Part shown: positions 33,346-42,294 of the stretch, one piece after another
How positions within the stretch are numbered: the first letter of the stretch is position 1
How the letters are laid out: every line of letters starts with the position of its first letter
Assembly (NCBI RefSeq): GCF_018069625.1
Contig: NZ_CP072941.1
Location: forward strand, 558,001 to 622,000
Origin: Streptomyces yatensis
GTDB taxonomy: Bacteria > Actinomycetota > Actinomycetes > Streptomycetales > Streptomycetaceae
DNA length: 64,000 nucleotides
Direction of reading: 5' to 3'
Translations under genes and position numbers: made by a program
The notes under the pieces: model-generated
The model's input: only the letters and a program-made list of their open reading frames with translations
Told to the model about the DNA's origin: nothing
The model's database searches: none

Positions 33346-34322
33346 CCGAGATCGTCCTGGGGGTCGGGGCGTCGCACAGCACGCTGATGAACACCCACTG
33401 GGAGGAGACGTACCACAAGGACCGCGCCGAGCGGTTCCGGGACGCCCTCGGCCGGGCGCGGGACGCGCTGGCCGCGGCCCGCCCCGACACGGTGATCCTG
33501 GTCGGCTCCAACCACTTCCGGGGGTTCTGGCTCGACCTGATCCCCAGCTTCACCATCGGGGTGGACGAGTGCGTCGCCAGCGGCGAGTCCGGCACCCCCA
33601 AGGGCCCGCAGCCGGTGGACCGGGAGCTGGCCCTCTACCTCGCGGGCTCGCTCGTGGAGCGGTCCGGTTTCGACGTGGCGTTCTCCGCCCGGCTGCAGAT
33701 CGACCACGGCCAGTCGCACGCCGTCCAGTATCTGCTCGACGGGCTCGACGTCGACCTCGTACCGCTCGTGGTGAACGTCTTCGCGCCGCCGCTGCCCACT
33801 CTGGAGCGCTGCGAACAGCTGGGCCGGGCGCTCCGGGAGGCGGTCCTGGCGTTCCCCGGCGACCGCCGGGTGGCCGTCATCGGCTCCGGCGGGCTGTCCC
33901 ACCGGCTGCCCTGGCCGGACTGGCGCGACCCGAACGGCGAGGACGAGGAGTTCATGGTCGGGGCCTGGCTCAACGGCCGGGAGAACTGGCAGGACTACGA
34001 CGTACGCCGCCGCGAGATCATCCGGGCCGCCGAGGCATCGCTCAACCCGGAGTTCGACGAAGAGATCCTGTCCTGGATGGAACGGGGACAGGCGCACCGC
34101 CTCACCGAGTACACCACCGCGGAACTGGAGAAGGTGGCCGGCAACGGCGCCCAGGAGCTGCGCACCTGGCTGCTGATGTCCGCGCTGCTCGATCACGTCC
34201 CGGGCCGGCGCCTGGCCTATGAACCGATGCCCGAGTGGCTCACCGGCATGGGGGTCGCCGTCCTCGACCCCGCACAGGCCCCCGCACAGACCCCCGCGCA
34301 GACCAGCGAAAGGCAGTCATGA
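33342..34322 (+). CDS. MhpB-type class III extradiol ring-cleavage dioxygenase
   Basis: A 326-aa LigB-superfamily dioxygenase resembling 2,3-dihydroxyphenylpropionate 1,2-dioxygenase over its whole length. Expected iron and base residues are in VGASHSTLM, SNHFRGFWLDLIPSFTIGV and LQIDHGQSHAVQYL; VIGSGGLSHRLPWP and the ending YEPMPEWLTGMGVAVL also match MhpB. It should open a catechol-type ring next to the hydroxyls (meta-cleavage). The C-terminus has a short repeat (QAPAQTPAQT) not found in MhpB. Both ends overlap neighbouring genes as ATGA, so it is translated together with the hydrolase that follows. Confidence 0.88.
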   Translation: MTEIVLGVGASHSTLMNTHWEETYHKDRAERFRDALGRARDALAAARPDTVILVGSNHFRGFWLDLIPSFTIGVDECVASGESGTPKGPQPVDRELALYLAGSLVERSGFDVAFSARLQIDHGQSHAVQYLLDGLDVDLVPLVVNVFAPPLPTLERCEQLGRALREAVLAFPGDRRVAVIGSGGLSHRLPWPDWRDPNGEDEEFMVGAWLNGRENWQDYDVRRREIIRAAEASLNPEFDEEILSWMERGQAHRLTEYTTAELEKVAGNGAQELRTWLLMSALLDHVPGRRLAYEPMPEWLTGMGVAVLDPAQAPAQTPAQTSERQS

Positions 34323-35182
34323 GCATCTGGAACGAGCTGTCGGGCATCGACTACCGGCACGCCTACGTCGACACCGGCGACTTCAAGACCCGCGCCCTGC
34401 AGGCCGGCCCCGAGGACGGCGAGCATGTGGTGTTCCTGCACGGGACGACCGGCCACCTGGAGGCGTTCGTACGGAACATCCCGGCGCACGCCGAGCGCTA
34501 CCGCTGCCACTCCATCGACATGCTGGGCCACGGCTACACCGGCAAGCCCGACCGCCCGGCCGAGATCCCCCTGTACGTCGAGCACCTGATGGCCTATCTG
34601 GACGCCGTCGGCGCCGAGCGCGCCCATCTGGTCGGCGAGTCGCTGGGCGGCTGGGTGGGGTCGTGGGCCGCGAGCGAGCACCCGGAACGGGTCGCCTCCC
34701 TCCAGCTGCTGTGCATGGGCGGCACGAAGATCAATCCGGCGATCATGGAGCGGCTGAAGACGTCCACCAGCGACGCGGCCCTCAAGGACGACATCTCCTT
34801 CACCCGGGAGCGGCTGCGGCTGCTGTGGGCCCACTGGGACGAGGACCTGGGCGAGGAGCTGACCCGGATCCGCTACGACATCTACCACCACCCCGACTTC
34901 CAGCGGAACCTGCACAATCTGCTGGCGCTCCAGGAGCCGGAGGCCCGCGAGCGCAATCTGCTGCGGCCCGACCGCATGGGCCGGATCAAGGCGCCGACCC
35001 TGGTGGTGTGGGGCAACAAGAACCCGCTCGGCGACGTGCCGGAGGCCGAGGCCATCGCGGCCGCGATCCCCGGGGCGCGGCTGGAGGTGTTCAACGAGTG
35101 CGGCCACTGGCCGCAGCACGAGAAGGCCGATCTGTACAACCCGCTCAGCCTGGAGTTCCTCGCCGCGTCCTCGGCCACCTGA
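34319..35182 (+). CDS. MhpC-like meta-cleavage-product hydrolase
   Basis: A 287-aa alpha/beta hydrolase. VVFLHGTTGHLEAFVRNIPAHAERYRCHSIDMLGHGYTGKPDRP, the nucleophile elbow LVGESLGGWVGSW, the acid in VVWGNKNPLGDVPEAE and the His in NECGHWPQHEKADLYN complete the catalytic set. It directly follows the MhpB-type dioxygenase with ATGA overlap, the same order as mhpB-mhpC, so it very probably hydrolyses the ring-opened product. Downstream mhpDFE-type genes are absent here. Confidence 0.87.
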   Translation: MSIWNELSGIDYRHAYVDTGDFKTRALQAGPEDGEHVVFLHGTTGHLEAFVRNIPAHAERYRCHSIDMLGHGYTGKPDRPAEIPLYVEHLMAYLDAVGAERAHLVGESLGGWVGSWAASEHPERVASLQLLCMGGTKINPAIMERLKTSTSDAALKDDISFTRERLRLLWAHWDEDLGEELTRIRYDIYHHPDFQRNLHNLLALQEPEARERNLLRPDRMGRIKAPTLVVWGNKNPLGDVPEAEAIAAAIPGARLEVFNECGHWPQHEKADLYNPLSLEFLAASSAT

Positions 35183-35198
35183 TCGTGAGGTTCCTGCC

Positions 35199-35981
35199 AT
35201 GACCGTAGTCCCCATCGACCAAGCCGTCAGAGCCTGTCCCGACCCGATGAACTCCGTCCTCGGCAAGGTCCGGTCCATCCTGGAGGCGTTCACCGCCGAC
35301 GACGACTCGCTCTCGCTCGCCGATCTGGTGCGCCGTTCGGGAGTGGCGAAGGCGACCGTCCACCGGCTGTCCCAGGAGCTGGTCGCATGGGGGCTGCTGG
35401 AGCGGGCGGGCTGCAACTACCGGCTCGGGCTGCGCCTGTTCGAGATCGGGCAGCGGGTGCACCGGCAGCGCATCCTGCGGGAGGTGGCCCAGCCGTATAT
35501 GGAGGATCTGCTGCTGGCCACGCGGGAGACCATCCACTTCGCCATCCATGACGGGCTGGACGTGGTGTACCTGGAGAAGATCCTCCCCCATCGGGGGCTG
35601 AGCGAGGAGTCGCGGGTGGCGGGGCGGCTTCCGCTGTACTGCACGGCGACCGGCAAGGCCATCCTCGCCCACTCCCCCGGCAGCCTGTTCGGCGAGGTGG
35701 TCAGGAGCGGGCTCAAACCGTTCACCCGCCACACCATCACCTCGCCGGGCCGGCTGCGCGCCCAGCTGGACCGGGTCCGCGATCAGGGCATCGCCACCGA
35801 GGCGGAGGAGGTCCGGCTCGGCTATATGAGCATGGCGGTCCCGGTCTTCGGCCGGCAGAACACCCTCGCCGGGGCCCTGTCGATCACGGCGCCGACCTAC
35901 CGGGTGGACGCGATCGCCCATGCCAGCGCGCTGCGTACGGCGGGCCTTGGCATCAGCCGCTCGCTGAGGTCGGCGCTGTGA
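35199..35981 (+). CDS. IclR-family transcriptional regulator (first copy)
   Basis: A 260-aa regulator. The winged helix is SVLGKVRSILEAFTADDDSLSLADLVRRSGVAKATVHRLSQELVAWGLLERAG, and the ligand-binding GAF-like domain includes YCTATGKAILAH and EEVRLGYMSMAVPVFG. It sits in the middle of the catabolic operon with GTGA overlap to the following MaoC gene, which suggests autoregulation with its targets. The near-palindromes at 28394, 30525 and 30585 are its candidate operators, or those of the related IclR at 38575. Confidence 0.9.
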   Translation: MTVVPIDQAVRACPDPMNSVLGKVRSILEAFTADDDSLSLADLVRRSGVAKATVHRLSQELVAWGLLERAGCNYRLGLRLFEIGQRVHRQRILREVAQPYMEDLLLATRETIHFAIHDGLDVVYLEKILPHRGLSEESRVAGRLPLYCTATGKAILAHSPGSLFGEVVRSGLKPFTRHTITSPGRLRAQLDRVRDQGIATEAEEVRLGYMSMAVPVFGRQNTLAGALSITAPTYRVDAIAHASALRTAGLGISRSLRSAL

Positions 35982-36514
35982 CGGCCCCCGTGGTGTCCTC
36001 CCCCGCGCTGGAAGAGGTGCTGGCCCGGGCCGGGGAGCTGATCGACCGGTGGCGGGACGAGGACTGCGGCACCCCGACGGTCAAGGACTTCTGCCGTTAC
36101 GCCGCCGCCCTCAACGACGGTGAGTACATCCGCCGGGCCCGCGCCCTGGAAGCGGACGGCCGGCCCGTCGAGGCGCCCGCCCTGTTCCTCGCGGCCACCA
36201 TGAGCTGGGAGGACGGTCCGCCGGAGGACGAACTGCGGCCGGATGGCCTCGCCCGGCGCGAGTCGCCGTGCACCGAGGGTCTCCCGGTGCGCCAGGTGCA
36301 CGGCGGCCAGTCGGTGCGCCTGGTCCGGCCCCCGGTGGCCGGAGCGCGGATCACGGCGACCCGTGCGGTCGTCTCCGCGCGGCACAAACACGGACGGTCG
36401 GGTGAGTTCGTCCTCCTGGGCGTGCGGACCCGGTTCCTGTCCCCCGACGGGAGCGAGCTGACGGCCGTGGACGAGACGATCGTGGTGCTCGACGCCACCG
36501 GAGGTGACCGATGA
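35978..36514 (+). CDS. MaoC-like hotdog protein, N-terminal-type (second copy)
   Basis: A 178-aa FAS1-like dehydratase half-protein, longer at the N-terminus than its paralogue at 28513. The core is ESPCTEGLPVRQVHGGQSVRLVRPPVAGARITATRAVVSARHKHGRSGEFVLLGVRTRFL. TVKDFCRYAAALNDG near the start corresponds to the region that enters the CoA tunnel. GTG 35978 overlaps the IclR stop and its own stop overlaps the next gene as ATGA. Expected to pair with the 36511 product. Confidence 0.77.
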   Translation: MTAPVVSSPALEEVLARAGELIDRWRDEDCGTPTVKDFCRYAAALNDGEYIRRARALEADGRPVEAPALFLAATMSWEDGPPEDELRPDGLARRESPCTEGLPVRQVHGGQSVRLVRPPVAGARITATRAVVSARHKHGRSGEFVLLGVRTRFLSPDGSELTAVDETIVVLDATGGDR

Positions 36515-36906
36515 CGGCGCCCGCTGCCGGGGCCGAGTGTCCACCGCGCCGGTACGCCCACACCAGTGTGCAGCTCTTCCGCTTCAGCGCCGTGTCGTGG
36601 AACGCGCACCGGATCCATTACGACGCCGCGTTCGCGGCGTCGGAGGGGTTTCCCGACACGGTGGTGCAGTCCACGCTGCACGGCGAGACGCTCAGCCGCA
36701 ACGCCCTGGAGTGGGCCGGGCCGGGCGCCCGGCTGGAGTCGGTGGCGTGGCGCAATGTGGCCACGGCGGTGGCCGGTGAGCAGCTGACCTGGGCCGCGAC
36801 GGTGTCCTCGGTCGAGGGTGCGCGGGTCCGGCTGGACGCGCGCATCCTCAAGGCCGACGGCTCCGAGTGCGTCACGGGGACGGTGGAGGTGACGCTCGCC
36901 GGGTGA
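36511..36906 (+). CDS. MaoC-like hotdog hydratase, catalytic-type subunit (second copy)
   Basis: A 131-aa hotdog protein. VQLFRFSAVSWNAHRIHYDAAFAASEGFPDTVVQSTLHG is the same motif as in the 28986 paralogue (Asn-Ala-His plus Asp), marking the catalytic half. With the preceding gene it should form a hydratase acting on a CoA thioester. It ends the operon: a strong hairpin follows 23 bp after the stop. Confidence 0.77.
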   Translation: MTAPAAGAECPPRRYAHTSVQLFRFSAVSWNAHRIHYDAAFAASEGFPDTVVQSTLHGETLSRNALEWAGPGARLESVAWRNVATAVAGEQLTWAATVSSVEGARVRLDARILKADGSECVTGTVEVTLAG

Positions 36907-36929
36907 CGGCCCGGCCCGACCGGGTACGG

Positions 36930-36976
36930 GAGCGGTGGAACCCAAGGCCGACGGGGGGCCTTGGGTTCCACCGCTC
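36930..36976. terminator. Strong hairpin terminator after the MaoC pair
   Basis: Perfect 20-bp stem (36930-36949 with 36957-36976; arm starts GAGCGGTGGAACCC) and a 7-nt loop. It ends the operon that began at the Rieske gene and separates it from the ferredoxin reductase gene. Confidence 0.9.
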
Positions 36977-37084
36977 CCGCGTGTCCGGGCCGCGGTGCCC
37001 CGGCGCCACCGGTTCCGCACCCTGTCCCGGCAGGCGGACCGATTCCATTGGACCGTGATCCGGCCCTGCCTACGCTCCCTTTCC

Positions 37085-38104
37085 ATGAGCGTTCTCAACG
37101 TTGAGCCGGTCGCCGCGGAGGACGCGGCGGTGGTCGAGACGGACATCCTGATCATCGGCGCCGGCCCGTCGGGCCTGTACGGCGCCTACTGCGCGGGCTT
37201 CCGCGGGCTGCGTGTCGCCGTGATGGATGTGCTGCCCCAGCGCGGCGGCCAGATCAGCGCGATGTACCCGGAGAAACCGATCTTCGACATCGCCGGATTC
37301 GCCTCGGTCCGCGGCCGCGACCTGGTCGACAACCTGGTCGCGCAGGCGGAGACACACGGCACCCGCTACCTCCTCGGCCACCGCGCGACGGAGCTGTCCT
37401 ACGACGACGGCCGGCCCGTGGTCCGCAGCGACCGGGGGACGACCGTACGGGCCGGGGCGGTAGTGATCACCGGGGGCGTGGGGACCTTCACTCCCCGCCC
37501 GCTGCCGGCCGGGGAGGATTTCCTCGGCCGCGGCCAGGTGTACTTCGTGCCCGACCCCACCGCCCACGCCGGCCATGACGTGGTGGTCGTCGGCGGTGGC
37601 GACAGTGCCTTCGACTGGGCGGCCCTGCTGGCCCCCATGGCGCGCTCGGTCCGGCTGGTACACCGCACCGCGCGGTTCCGCGCCCACCGCGCGTCGGTGG
37701 AGAAGGTCCGGGCACTGGGCATCGAGATCCTCACGGACTCCGAGGTCAGCGGCCTGTACGGCGGCGCGCTGCTGGAGGAGGTCGAGATCCGCCACCGCGT
37801 CACGAAGGACACCACGCGCCTCCCCGCGCAGACCGTGGTGGCGGCCCTCGGCTTCATCGCCGACCTCGGCCCGCTGCGGGACTGGGGCCTCACCCTGGAG
37901 GCACGCCGGATCGCCGTGGACACCCACATGGCCACCAATCTCCCCCGCGTCTTCGCGGCCGGCGACATCACCGACTACCCGGGCAAGGTGCGCCTGATCT
38001 CCGTCGGCTTCGGCGAGGCCGCCACGGCCGTCAACAACGCCGCCACGGTCATCGACCCGGAGGCGGCGCTGTTCCCCGGGCATTCCACCGAGAAGGAGAA
38101 CTGA
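37085..38104 (+). CDS. Ferredoxin-NADP+ reductase (thioredoxin-reductase-like type)
   Basis: A 339-aa FAD flavoprotein. FAD binding is shown by DILIIGAGPSGLYGAYCAGFRGLRVAVMDVLPQRGGQISAMYPEKPIFDIAG and the C-terminal VFAAGDITDYPGKVRLISVGFGEAATAVNNA; NADP(H) binding by DVVVVGGGDSAFDWAALL. No CxxC is present, as expected for the type 2 FNR rather than thioredoxin reductase. ATG 37085 is chosen. It precedes the ferredoxin gene by one base, and together they should deliver electrons from NAD(P)H to the Rieske oxygenase. Confidence 0.9.
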   Translation: MSVLNVEPVAAEDAAVVETDILIIGAGPSGLYGAYCAGFRGLRVAVMDVLPQRGGQISAMYPEKPIFDIAGFASVRGRDLVDNLVAQAETHGTRYLLGHRATELSYDDGRPVVRSDRGTTVRAGAVVITGGVGTFTPRPLPAGEDFLGRGQVYFVPDPTAHAGHDVVVVGGGDSAFDWAALLAPMARSVRLVHRTARFRAHRASVEKVRALGIEILTDSEVSGLYGGALLEEVEIRHRVTKDTTRLPAQTVVAALGFIADLGPLRDWGLTLEARRIAVDTHMATNLPRVFAAGDITDYPGKVRLISVGFGEAATAVNNAATVIDPEAALFPGHSTEKEN

Positions 38105-38105
38105 C

Positions 38106-38426
38106 ATGGCCTACGTCATCGGCGCGTCCTGCGTTGACATCATGGATCGGTCCTGCATGGAGGAGTGCCCGGTCGACTGCATCTACGAGGGCGAGCGCAA
38201 GCTCTACATCAACCCGGTGGAGTGCATCGACTGCGGCGCCTGCGAGGTCGCCTGCCCGGAGCAGGCGATCACGGTGGACCGGAAGGCGGATCCGGAGCAC
38301 CGCGCGGACAACCGGCGGTTCTTCGAGGAGGTCCTGCCCGGCCGGGACGCCCCACTGGGCACTCCCGGTGGCGCCGGGGCGGTCGGCCCGCTGGGCGCCG
38401 ATACCGCCCTGGTGGGGGGCGGCTGA
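38106..38426 (+). CDS. fdxA: 7Fe-8S ferredoxin
   Basis: A 106-aa ferredoxin. The cluster ligands are CVDIMDRSCMEECPVDC for the first site and CIDCGACEVACPEQA for the second, in the arrangement of the 3Fe-4S/4Fe-4S actinobacterial FdxA-type proteins. A Gly-rich tail follows residue 85. It starts one base after the reductase stop, clearly the same transcription unit. Confidence 0.9.
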   Translation: MAYVIGASCVDIMDRSCMEECPVDCIYEGERKLYINPVECIDCGACEVACPEQAITVDRKADPEHRADNRRFFEEVLPGRDAPLGTPGGAGAVGPLGADTALVGGG

Positions 38427-38574
38427 GCGCACCGGACATGGCGCTCCAGCCGGTGGCCCGCGCCGGATTCCGACCACTCACACCATTCCTACCAGGCAAA
38501 ATAATCTCTATATTGTCCATCCTCAGAACTAATGGTGTCCCTGGTCAGGCACCAGCGGGCGAGGAGGGCATGTC
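38427..38574. promoter_or_regulatory. AT-rich promoter region of the second IclR gene
   Basis: 148 bp with a markedly AT-rich stretch at about 38495-38535 (caaaataatctctatattg), unlike the surrounding DNA, and the ribosome-binding site GAGGAGG before GTG 38575. A promoter is likely; no palindrome of the CCGCTSAGCGG type is present here. Confidence 0.4.
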
Positions 38575-39387
38575 GTGACGACTGCAGCGGTACCTCGTGG
38601 CAACGGCGAGGAAGCCCGGCCGGACGGGCGGTCCCCCAGGTCCGTCCTCGGCAAGGTCGGGCTCATCCTGTCCGCCTTCGGCGACGGCGACCTCGCCCTC
38701 AGCCTCACGGAACTCACGGCACGCACCGGGGTCGCCAAGGCCACGGTGCACCGGCTCTGCCAGGAGCTCGTCGCCTGCGAAATGCTGGAGCGGGACGGCT
38801 CGGACTACCGGCTCGGCCTCCTGCTGTACTCGATCGGCCTGCGCGCACCCCGGCAGCGCACCCTGCGCCACGCGGCGCGGCCGGCCCTGGAGAACCTCGC
38901 GCAGGCCCTCGACAGCCCGGTGAGCCTGTCCGTGCCGAACGGCAGCGAGCTGCTGTGCATCGACAACGCGGGCCGCCACCGCAACCGGGCCGGTGCCTCG
39001 ATCGGCGGACGGCTGCTCCAACTGCACAGCACGGCCCCGGGAAAGCTCACCCTGGCCCTGCTGCCCGAGCAGTACCCGCTGGCGCGGCTGACCCCCCATA
39101 TGCGCCGGATGACCGCCCGCACCCTCACCGCCGACCGGCTCCCGGGGGAGCTCGTGCGCATCCAGGAGCAGGGCTACGCCACCGACCGCGAGGAGCACCG
39201 GCTCGGCTATTCCGCCGTGGCCGTGCCCGTGCGCGGACCGCGGGACGGCGCCTACCTGGGCGCGCTGTCGGTGGTCGCCCCCTCGGCACGCCAGAACGTG
39301 CCCCGTACGCTGGCGGCGCTGCGGACCGCCTCGGAGGCCGTCACCACCCGTCTCTCGGTGATCGAGGCATACCGCGCCGAGCCGTAG
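38575..39387 (+). CDS. IclR-family transcriptional regulator (second copy)
   Basis: A 270-aa regulator closely related to the one at 35199. The HTH is SVLGKVGLILSAFGDGDLALSLTELTARTGVAKATVHRLCQELVACEMLERDG, and the effector domain has LHSTAPGKLTLALLPEQ and EEHRLGYSAVAVPVRGPRDG. GTG 38575 follows GAGGAGG by eight bases. It stands alone at the right edge of the catabolic island behind its own promoter region and is convergent with the ROK gene. Two similar regulators may divide control between the two MaoC-containing units. Confidence 0.9.
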   Translation: MTTAAVPRGNGEEARPDGRSPRSVLGKVGLILSAFGDGDLALSLTELTARTGVAKATVHRLCQELVACEMLERDGSDYRLGLLLYSIGLRAPRQRTLRHAARPALENLAQALDSPVSLSVPNGSELLCIDNAGRHRNRAGASIGGRLLQLHSTAPGKLTLALLPEQYPLARLTPHMRRMTARTLTADRLPGELVRIQEQGYATDREEHRLGYSAVAVPVRGPRDGAYLGALSVVAPSARQNVPRTLAALRTASEAVTTRLSVIEAYRAEP

Positions 39388-39430
39388 CCGTCAGTCCGCA
39401 GCCCCGGTCCGTGCCCCCAGCCCGTAGCCC

Positions 39431-40648
39431 TCAGTCGACGAGCAGCCGGGCTATCCCGCGTTCGCTGAAGACGTCCCCGGTGGCGAGGGCCACCGCGCCG
39501 TGCAGGGCCGAGGCGGCGCCGAGCTGTGTGGTGGTGATGGTCAGCTTCCGCGTGGCCAGCGGCAGGGCGCGCTGGTACACCACGGCCCGCACCCCGGAGA
39601 GCAGGTCGTCGCGGAGTTCGCTGAGCGGCCCGCCGAGGACGAGGGTGCGCGGATTGAACATGTAGACGAGCATGGCGGCGAGTTCGCCGATCTCGGTGGC
39701 CGCCTGCCGCAGGGCCCGGACGGCGGGCGGGTCGTTGTCGGCGACGCGCTCCGCGAGTTCGTGGACCCCGTGCAGCGGGTCCTCCTCGGTGGACTCGGGG
39801 ATGCCCAGGCTCCGCAGTACGGCGCGGTGCGAGGCGATGGCGCGCACACAGCCGACGTTGCCGCAGGTGCACAGGGCGGTGCCGCCGCCGAGGGACCGGA
39901 TGTGGCCGACATCGCCGGCCGCGCCGTCCGCGCCGCGGTAGATCCGGCCGTCCGCGGTGGCGAGCCCCGCCCCGATCCCGGTGGCGATCTTGAGGCAGAG
40001 CACCGGGGTTTCGGCCCGGGCGTGCACGGCCTCACCGAGGGCCATGAGGTTCGCGTCGTTGTCGACCTGGGCGGGGGCGCGGAACCGGGTCCGCAGCCGT
40101 TCGGCGACCGGGAAACCGTCCCAGCCGGGCATGCCGTTGGGCCGGAGCGGGGAGCCGCGCGACGGGTCCACCGGGGCGGGCAGCCCCATCACCACCTGGC
40201 GGACCCGGCCGGGGTCGCACCCGGACCGCTCCAGCAGGGCGAACAGCCGGTCGCACACCAGCTCCAGGACCGTTTCCGGCCCCGCGTCGATCCGCACGAG
40301 CACCGTGTCCCGCGCGAGGATGCGTCCGCCGAGATCGGCGATCGCGATCCTCGTCTCCAGGCTGTCGACGTCGGCGACGGCGATGGTGCCCGCCCGCGGG
40401 CTCAGCGCCAGCAGCCGCGGGGGCCGCCCGCGCACCGATTCGCCGGATTCCAGCTCCTGCAGGATGTCTCGGCCGAGGAGTTGGTCCACCTGCTGGCCGA
40501 CGGTGGAGCGGGCCAGACCGCTGCGCCGCGCGATCTCGGCCCGGTTCGTCGCCTCACCGGCCACCACGAGATCCAGCACTCTGCGCAGTCCGACGGGGAC
40601 CGCGGGCAGCAGCGCCCGGTCGGCGGAACGACCGTCATCTTCACGCAT
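39431..40648 (-). CDS. ROK-family transcriptional repressor
   Basis: A 405-aa NagC/XylR-type regulator. The N-terminal winged helix is ATNRAEIARRSGLARSTVGQQVDQLLGRDIL. The sugar-kinase-like domain has VDNDANLMALGEAV, LKIATGIGAGLATADGRIYRGADGAAGDVGHI and the zinc motif CTCGNVGC; the last normally includes His upstream (GHIR here). No proof of kinase activity. It is divergent from the dehydrogenase/isomerase/ABC-importer operon beginning at 41147 and presumably represses it until the sugar is present. Confidence 0.9.
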   Translation of the reverse strand: MREDDGRSADRALLPAVPVGLRRVLDLVVAGEATNRAEIARRSGLARSTVGQQVDQLLGRDILQELESGESVRGRPPRLLALSPRAGTIAVADVDSLETRIAIADLGGRILARDTVLVRIDAGPETVLELVCDRLFALLERSGCDPGRVRQVVMGLPAPVDPSRGSPLRPNGMPGWDGFPVAERLRTRFRAPAQVDNDANLMALGEAVHARAETPVLCLKIATGIGAGLATADGRIYRGADGAAGDVGHIRSLGGGTALCTCGNVGCVRAIASHRAVLRSLGIPESTEEDPLHGVHELAERVADNDPPAVRALRQAATEIGELAAMLVYMFNPRTLVLGGPLSELRDDLLSGVRAVVYQRALPLATRKLTITTTQLGAASALHGAVALATGDVFSERGIARLLVD

Positions 40649-41146
40649 TTCCTCAACCTAGCCGCCGTGGATCACCGGCGACCAGCCTTCCTTTAAGACG
40701 TTATTAGTTTGCAAGGAAAATTAACAACTGCCTCTTGTTCGCGGTAACCGAACTAAACGAAGGTGTGGGTCGAGGCGAACACGCCCCACCCAACCGTCAG
40801 AAGAGGGCCGTCCCCTAGCAACCCCCGTTCCCGAAGTCAACGGCGGTGGACCGCTCCACGAGGCGCGGACCGCCGCCGCGACACCCCTGCCGCGGCCGTA
40901 CGCGACCCGCGCACACTGCCGTGGCCTGCCCTTTTCTCGCGCGTGACCCGCCACAACGCATCTTGAGCACCACGGAAAACACATCGGCCCGCGTTCCACT
41001 GAGCGGACTGTTCACCTCGTCCCGGCGCCGCCGGGGCCCTTGAATACTCGCCAACCCGGCGAGACACCGACACTCCACACAGAAGTGTCGATCACTCGCA
41101 TACCTGAACACCCCACGCATCACTCCCTGGGAGAGGAACCCCGGCC
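40649..41146. promoter_or_regulatory. Divergent regulatory region, ROK repressor versus sugar-type operon
   Basis: A 498-bp gap with no supported gene. Next to the ROK start, about 40693-40770, is an unusually AT-rich stretch containing the imperfect inverted element GTTATTAGTTT...AAAATTAAC, a candidate ROK operator. At about 40993-41009 the sequence GTTCCACTGAGCGGACT resembles, with mismatches, the operator-like palindromes of the catabolic island. AGAGG lies just before the ATG at 41147. Confidence 0.5.
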
Positions 41147-42250
41147 ATGGCCAAAGAGACCCATCGCATCGGCATCCTGGGCAGCGGCAACATCTTCGGC
41201 CGGTATGTGACCGGCCTCGCCCGCTACCCGGAGCTGGAGATCGTGCGGGTGGGCGACATCGATGTGGCACGAGCGAAGCAGGCGGCCGCCGAGCATGCCA
41301 TCCCCGCCTGGGGTGACGACGCGGAGCTGTACGCCGACGACTCGGTGGACATCGTCATCAACCTGACGCCGCCGGTCCACCACGCCCGCACCGTCATCAC
41401 GGCCCTGGAAGCGGGCAAACACGTCTACGTCGAGAAGCCGTTGGCCACCACGGTCACCGACGGCGAAGCCGTCCTCGCGGCGGCCGCCCGCACCGGGCGC
41501 GTCCTCGGATCGGCGCCGGACACCTTCCTCGGCAGCGCCGCCCAGACGGCCCGCAAGGCGATCGACGCGGGCTCGATCGGCACGCCGATCGGCGCCTCCG
41601 CCTTCATCGGGCACAGCAAGGCCGAGACCTGGCACCCCAACCCGGCCTTCCTGTTCCAGCCGGGAGGCGGCCCCGTGATGGACATGGGTCCGTACTACCT
41701 GGCCATCCTCGTCAACTGCCTCGGCCCCGTCGCCACCATCTCCGCGGCCGGCCGCATAGGCGTGCCCCGGCGCACGGTCACCGCACCCGAACGGACCGTC
41801 GAGACCATCGACGTCACCATCCCCACCCACACCGGCGCCGTGCTCACCTTCGCCTCCGGTGTCATCGCCACGACCCAGATGAGTTTCGACGTCTGGGACA
41901 GCGACCTGCCCTACATCGAGATCTACGGCAGCGAGGGCACCCTGTCGCTGGCCAATCCGAACCACTTCGACGGCGATGTGCGGGTCCGGCGGCACGGTGA
42001 CGGCGAATGGACCGTCCTGGAACCGGCCCTGGAACTCTTCGGCGCCGTCGGGACGCGCGAGCAGGCCCGCCGCGGGCTCGGCGTCCGCGATCTCGCCAAC
42101 GCCGTCGAGGGCGGACCGCACCGTGCCAACGCCGCCTTCGCCTTCCATGTCCTGGAGGCCCTCTGCTCGTTGGAGGGCTCCGCCCAGCAGGGCCGGTCCG
42201 TGACGCTGACCAGTTCATGCGAGCGCCCCCAGGCCCTCTTCACCGTCTGA
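41147..42250 (+). CDS. Gfo/Idh/MocA-family oxidoreductase
   Basis: A 367-aa NAD(P)-dependent dehydrogenase. The Rossmann motif is IGILGSGNIFGRYVTGLARYP, followed by DIVINLTPPVHHARTVITALEAGKHVYVEKPLATT, the family's EKP signature with the catalytic Lys. The second conserved region is GPVMDMGPYYLAILVNCLGP with Asp and Tyr positions expected of family members acting on sugars or cyclitols. Such enzymes oxidise or epimerise sugar hydroxyls. It is the first gene of a rightward operon, preceded by GAGAGGA. Confidence 0.87.
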   Translation: MAKETHRIGILGSGNIFGRYVTGLARYPELEIVRVGDIDVARAKQAAAEHAIPAWGDDAELYADDSVDIVINLTPPVHHARTVITALEAGKHVYVEKPLATTVTDGEAVLAAAARTGRVLGSAPDTFLGSAAQTARKAIDAGSIGTPIGASAFIGHSKAETWHPNPAFLFQPGGGPVMDMGPYYLAILVNCLGPVATISAAGRIGVPRRTVTAPERTVETIDVTIPTHTGAVLTFASGVIATTQMSFDVWDSDLPYIEIYGSEGTLSLANPNHFDGDVRVRRHGDGEWTVLEPALELFGAVGTREQARRGLGVRDLANAVEGGPHRANAAFAFHVLEALCSLEGSAQQGRSVTLTSSCERPQALFTV

Positions 42251-42294
42251 CACCCGCCCGCCCCACCCCACCCGAACCCCGAGAGAGGACCCTC

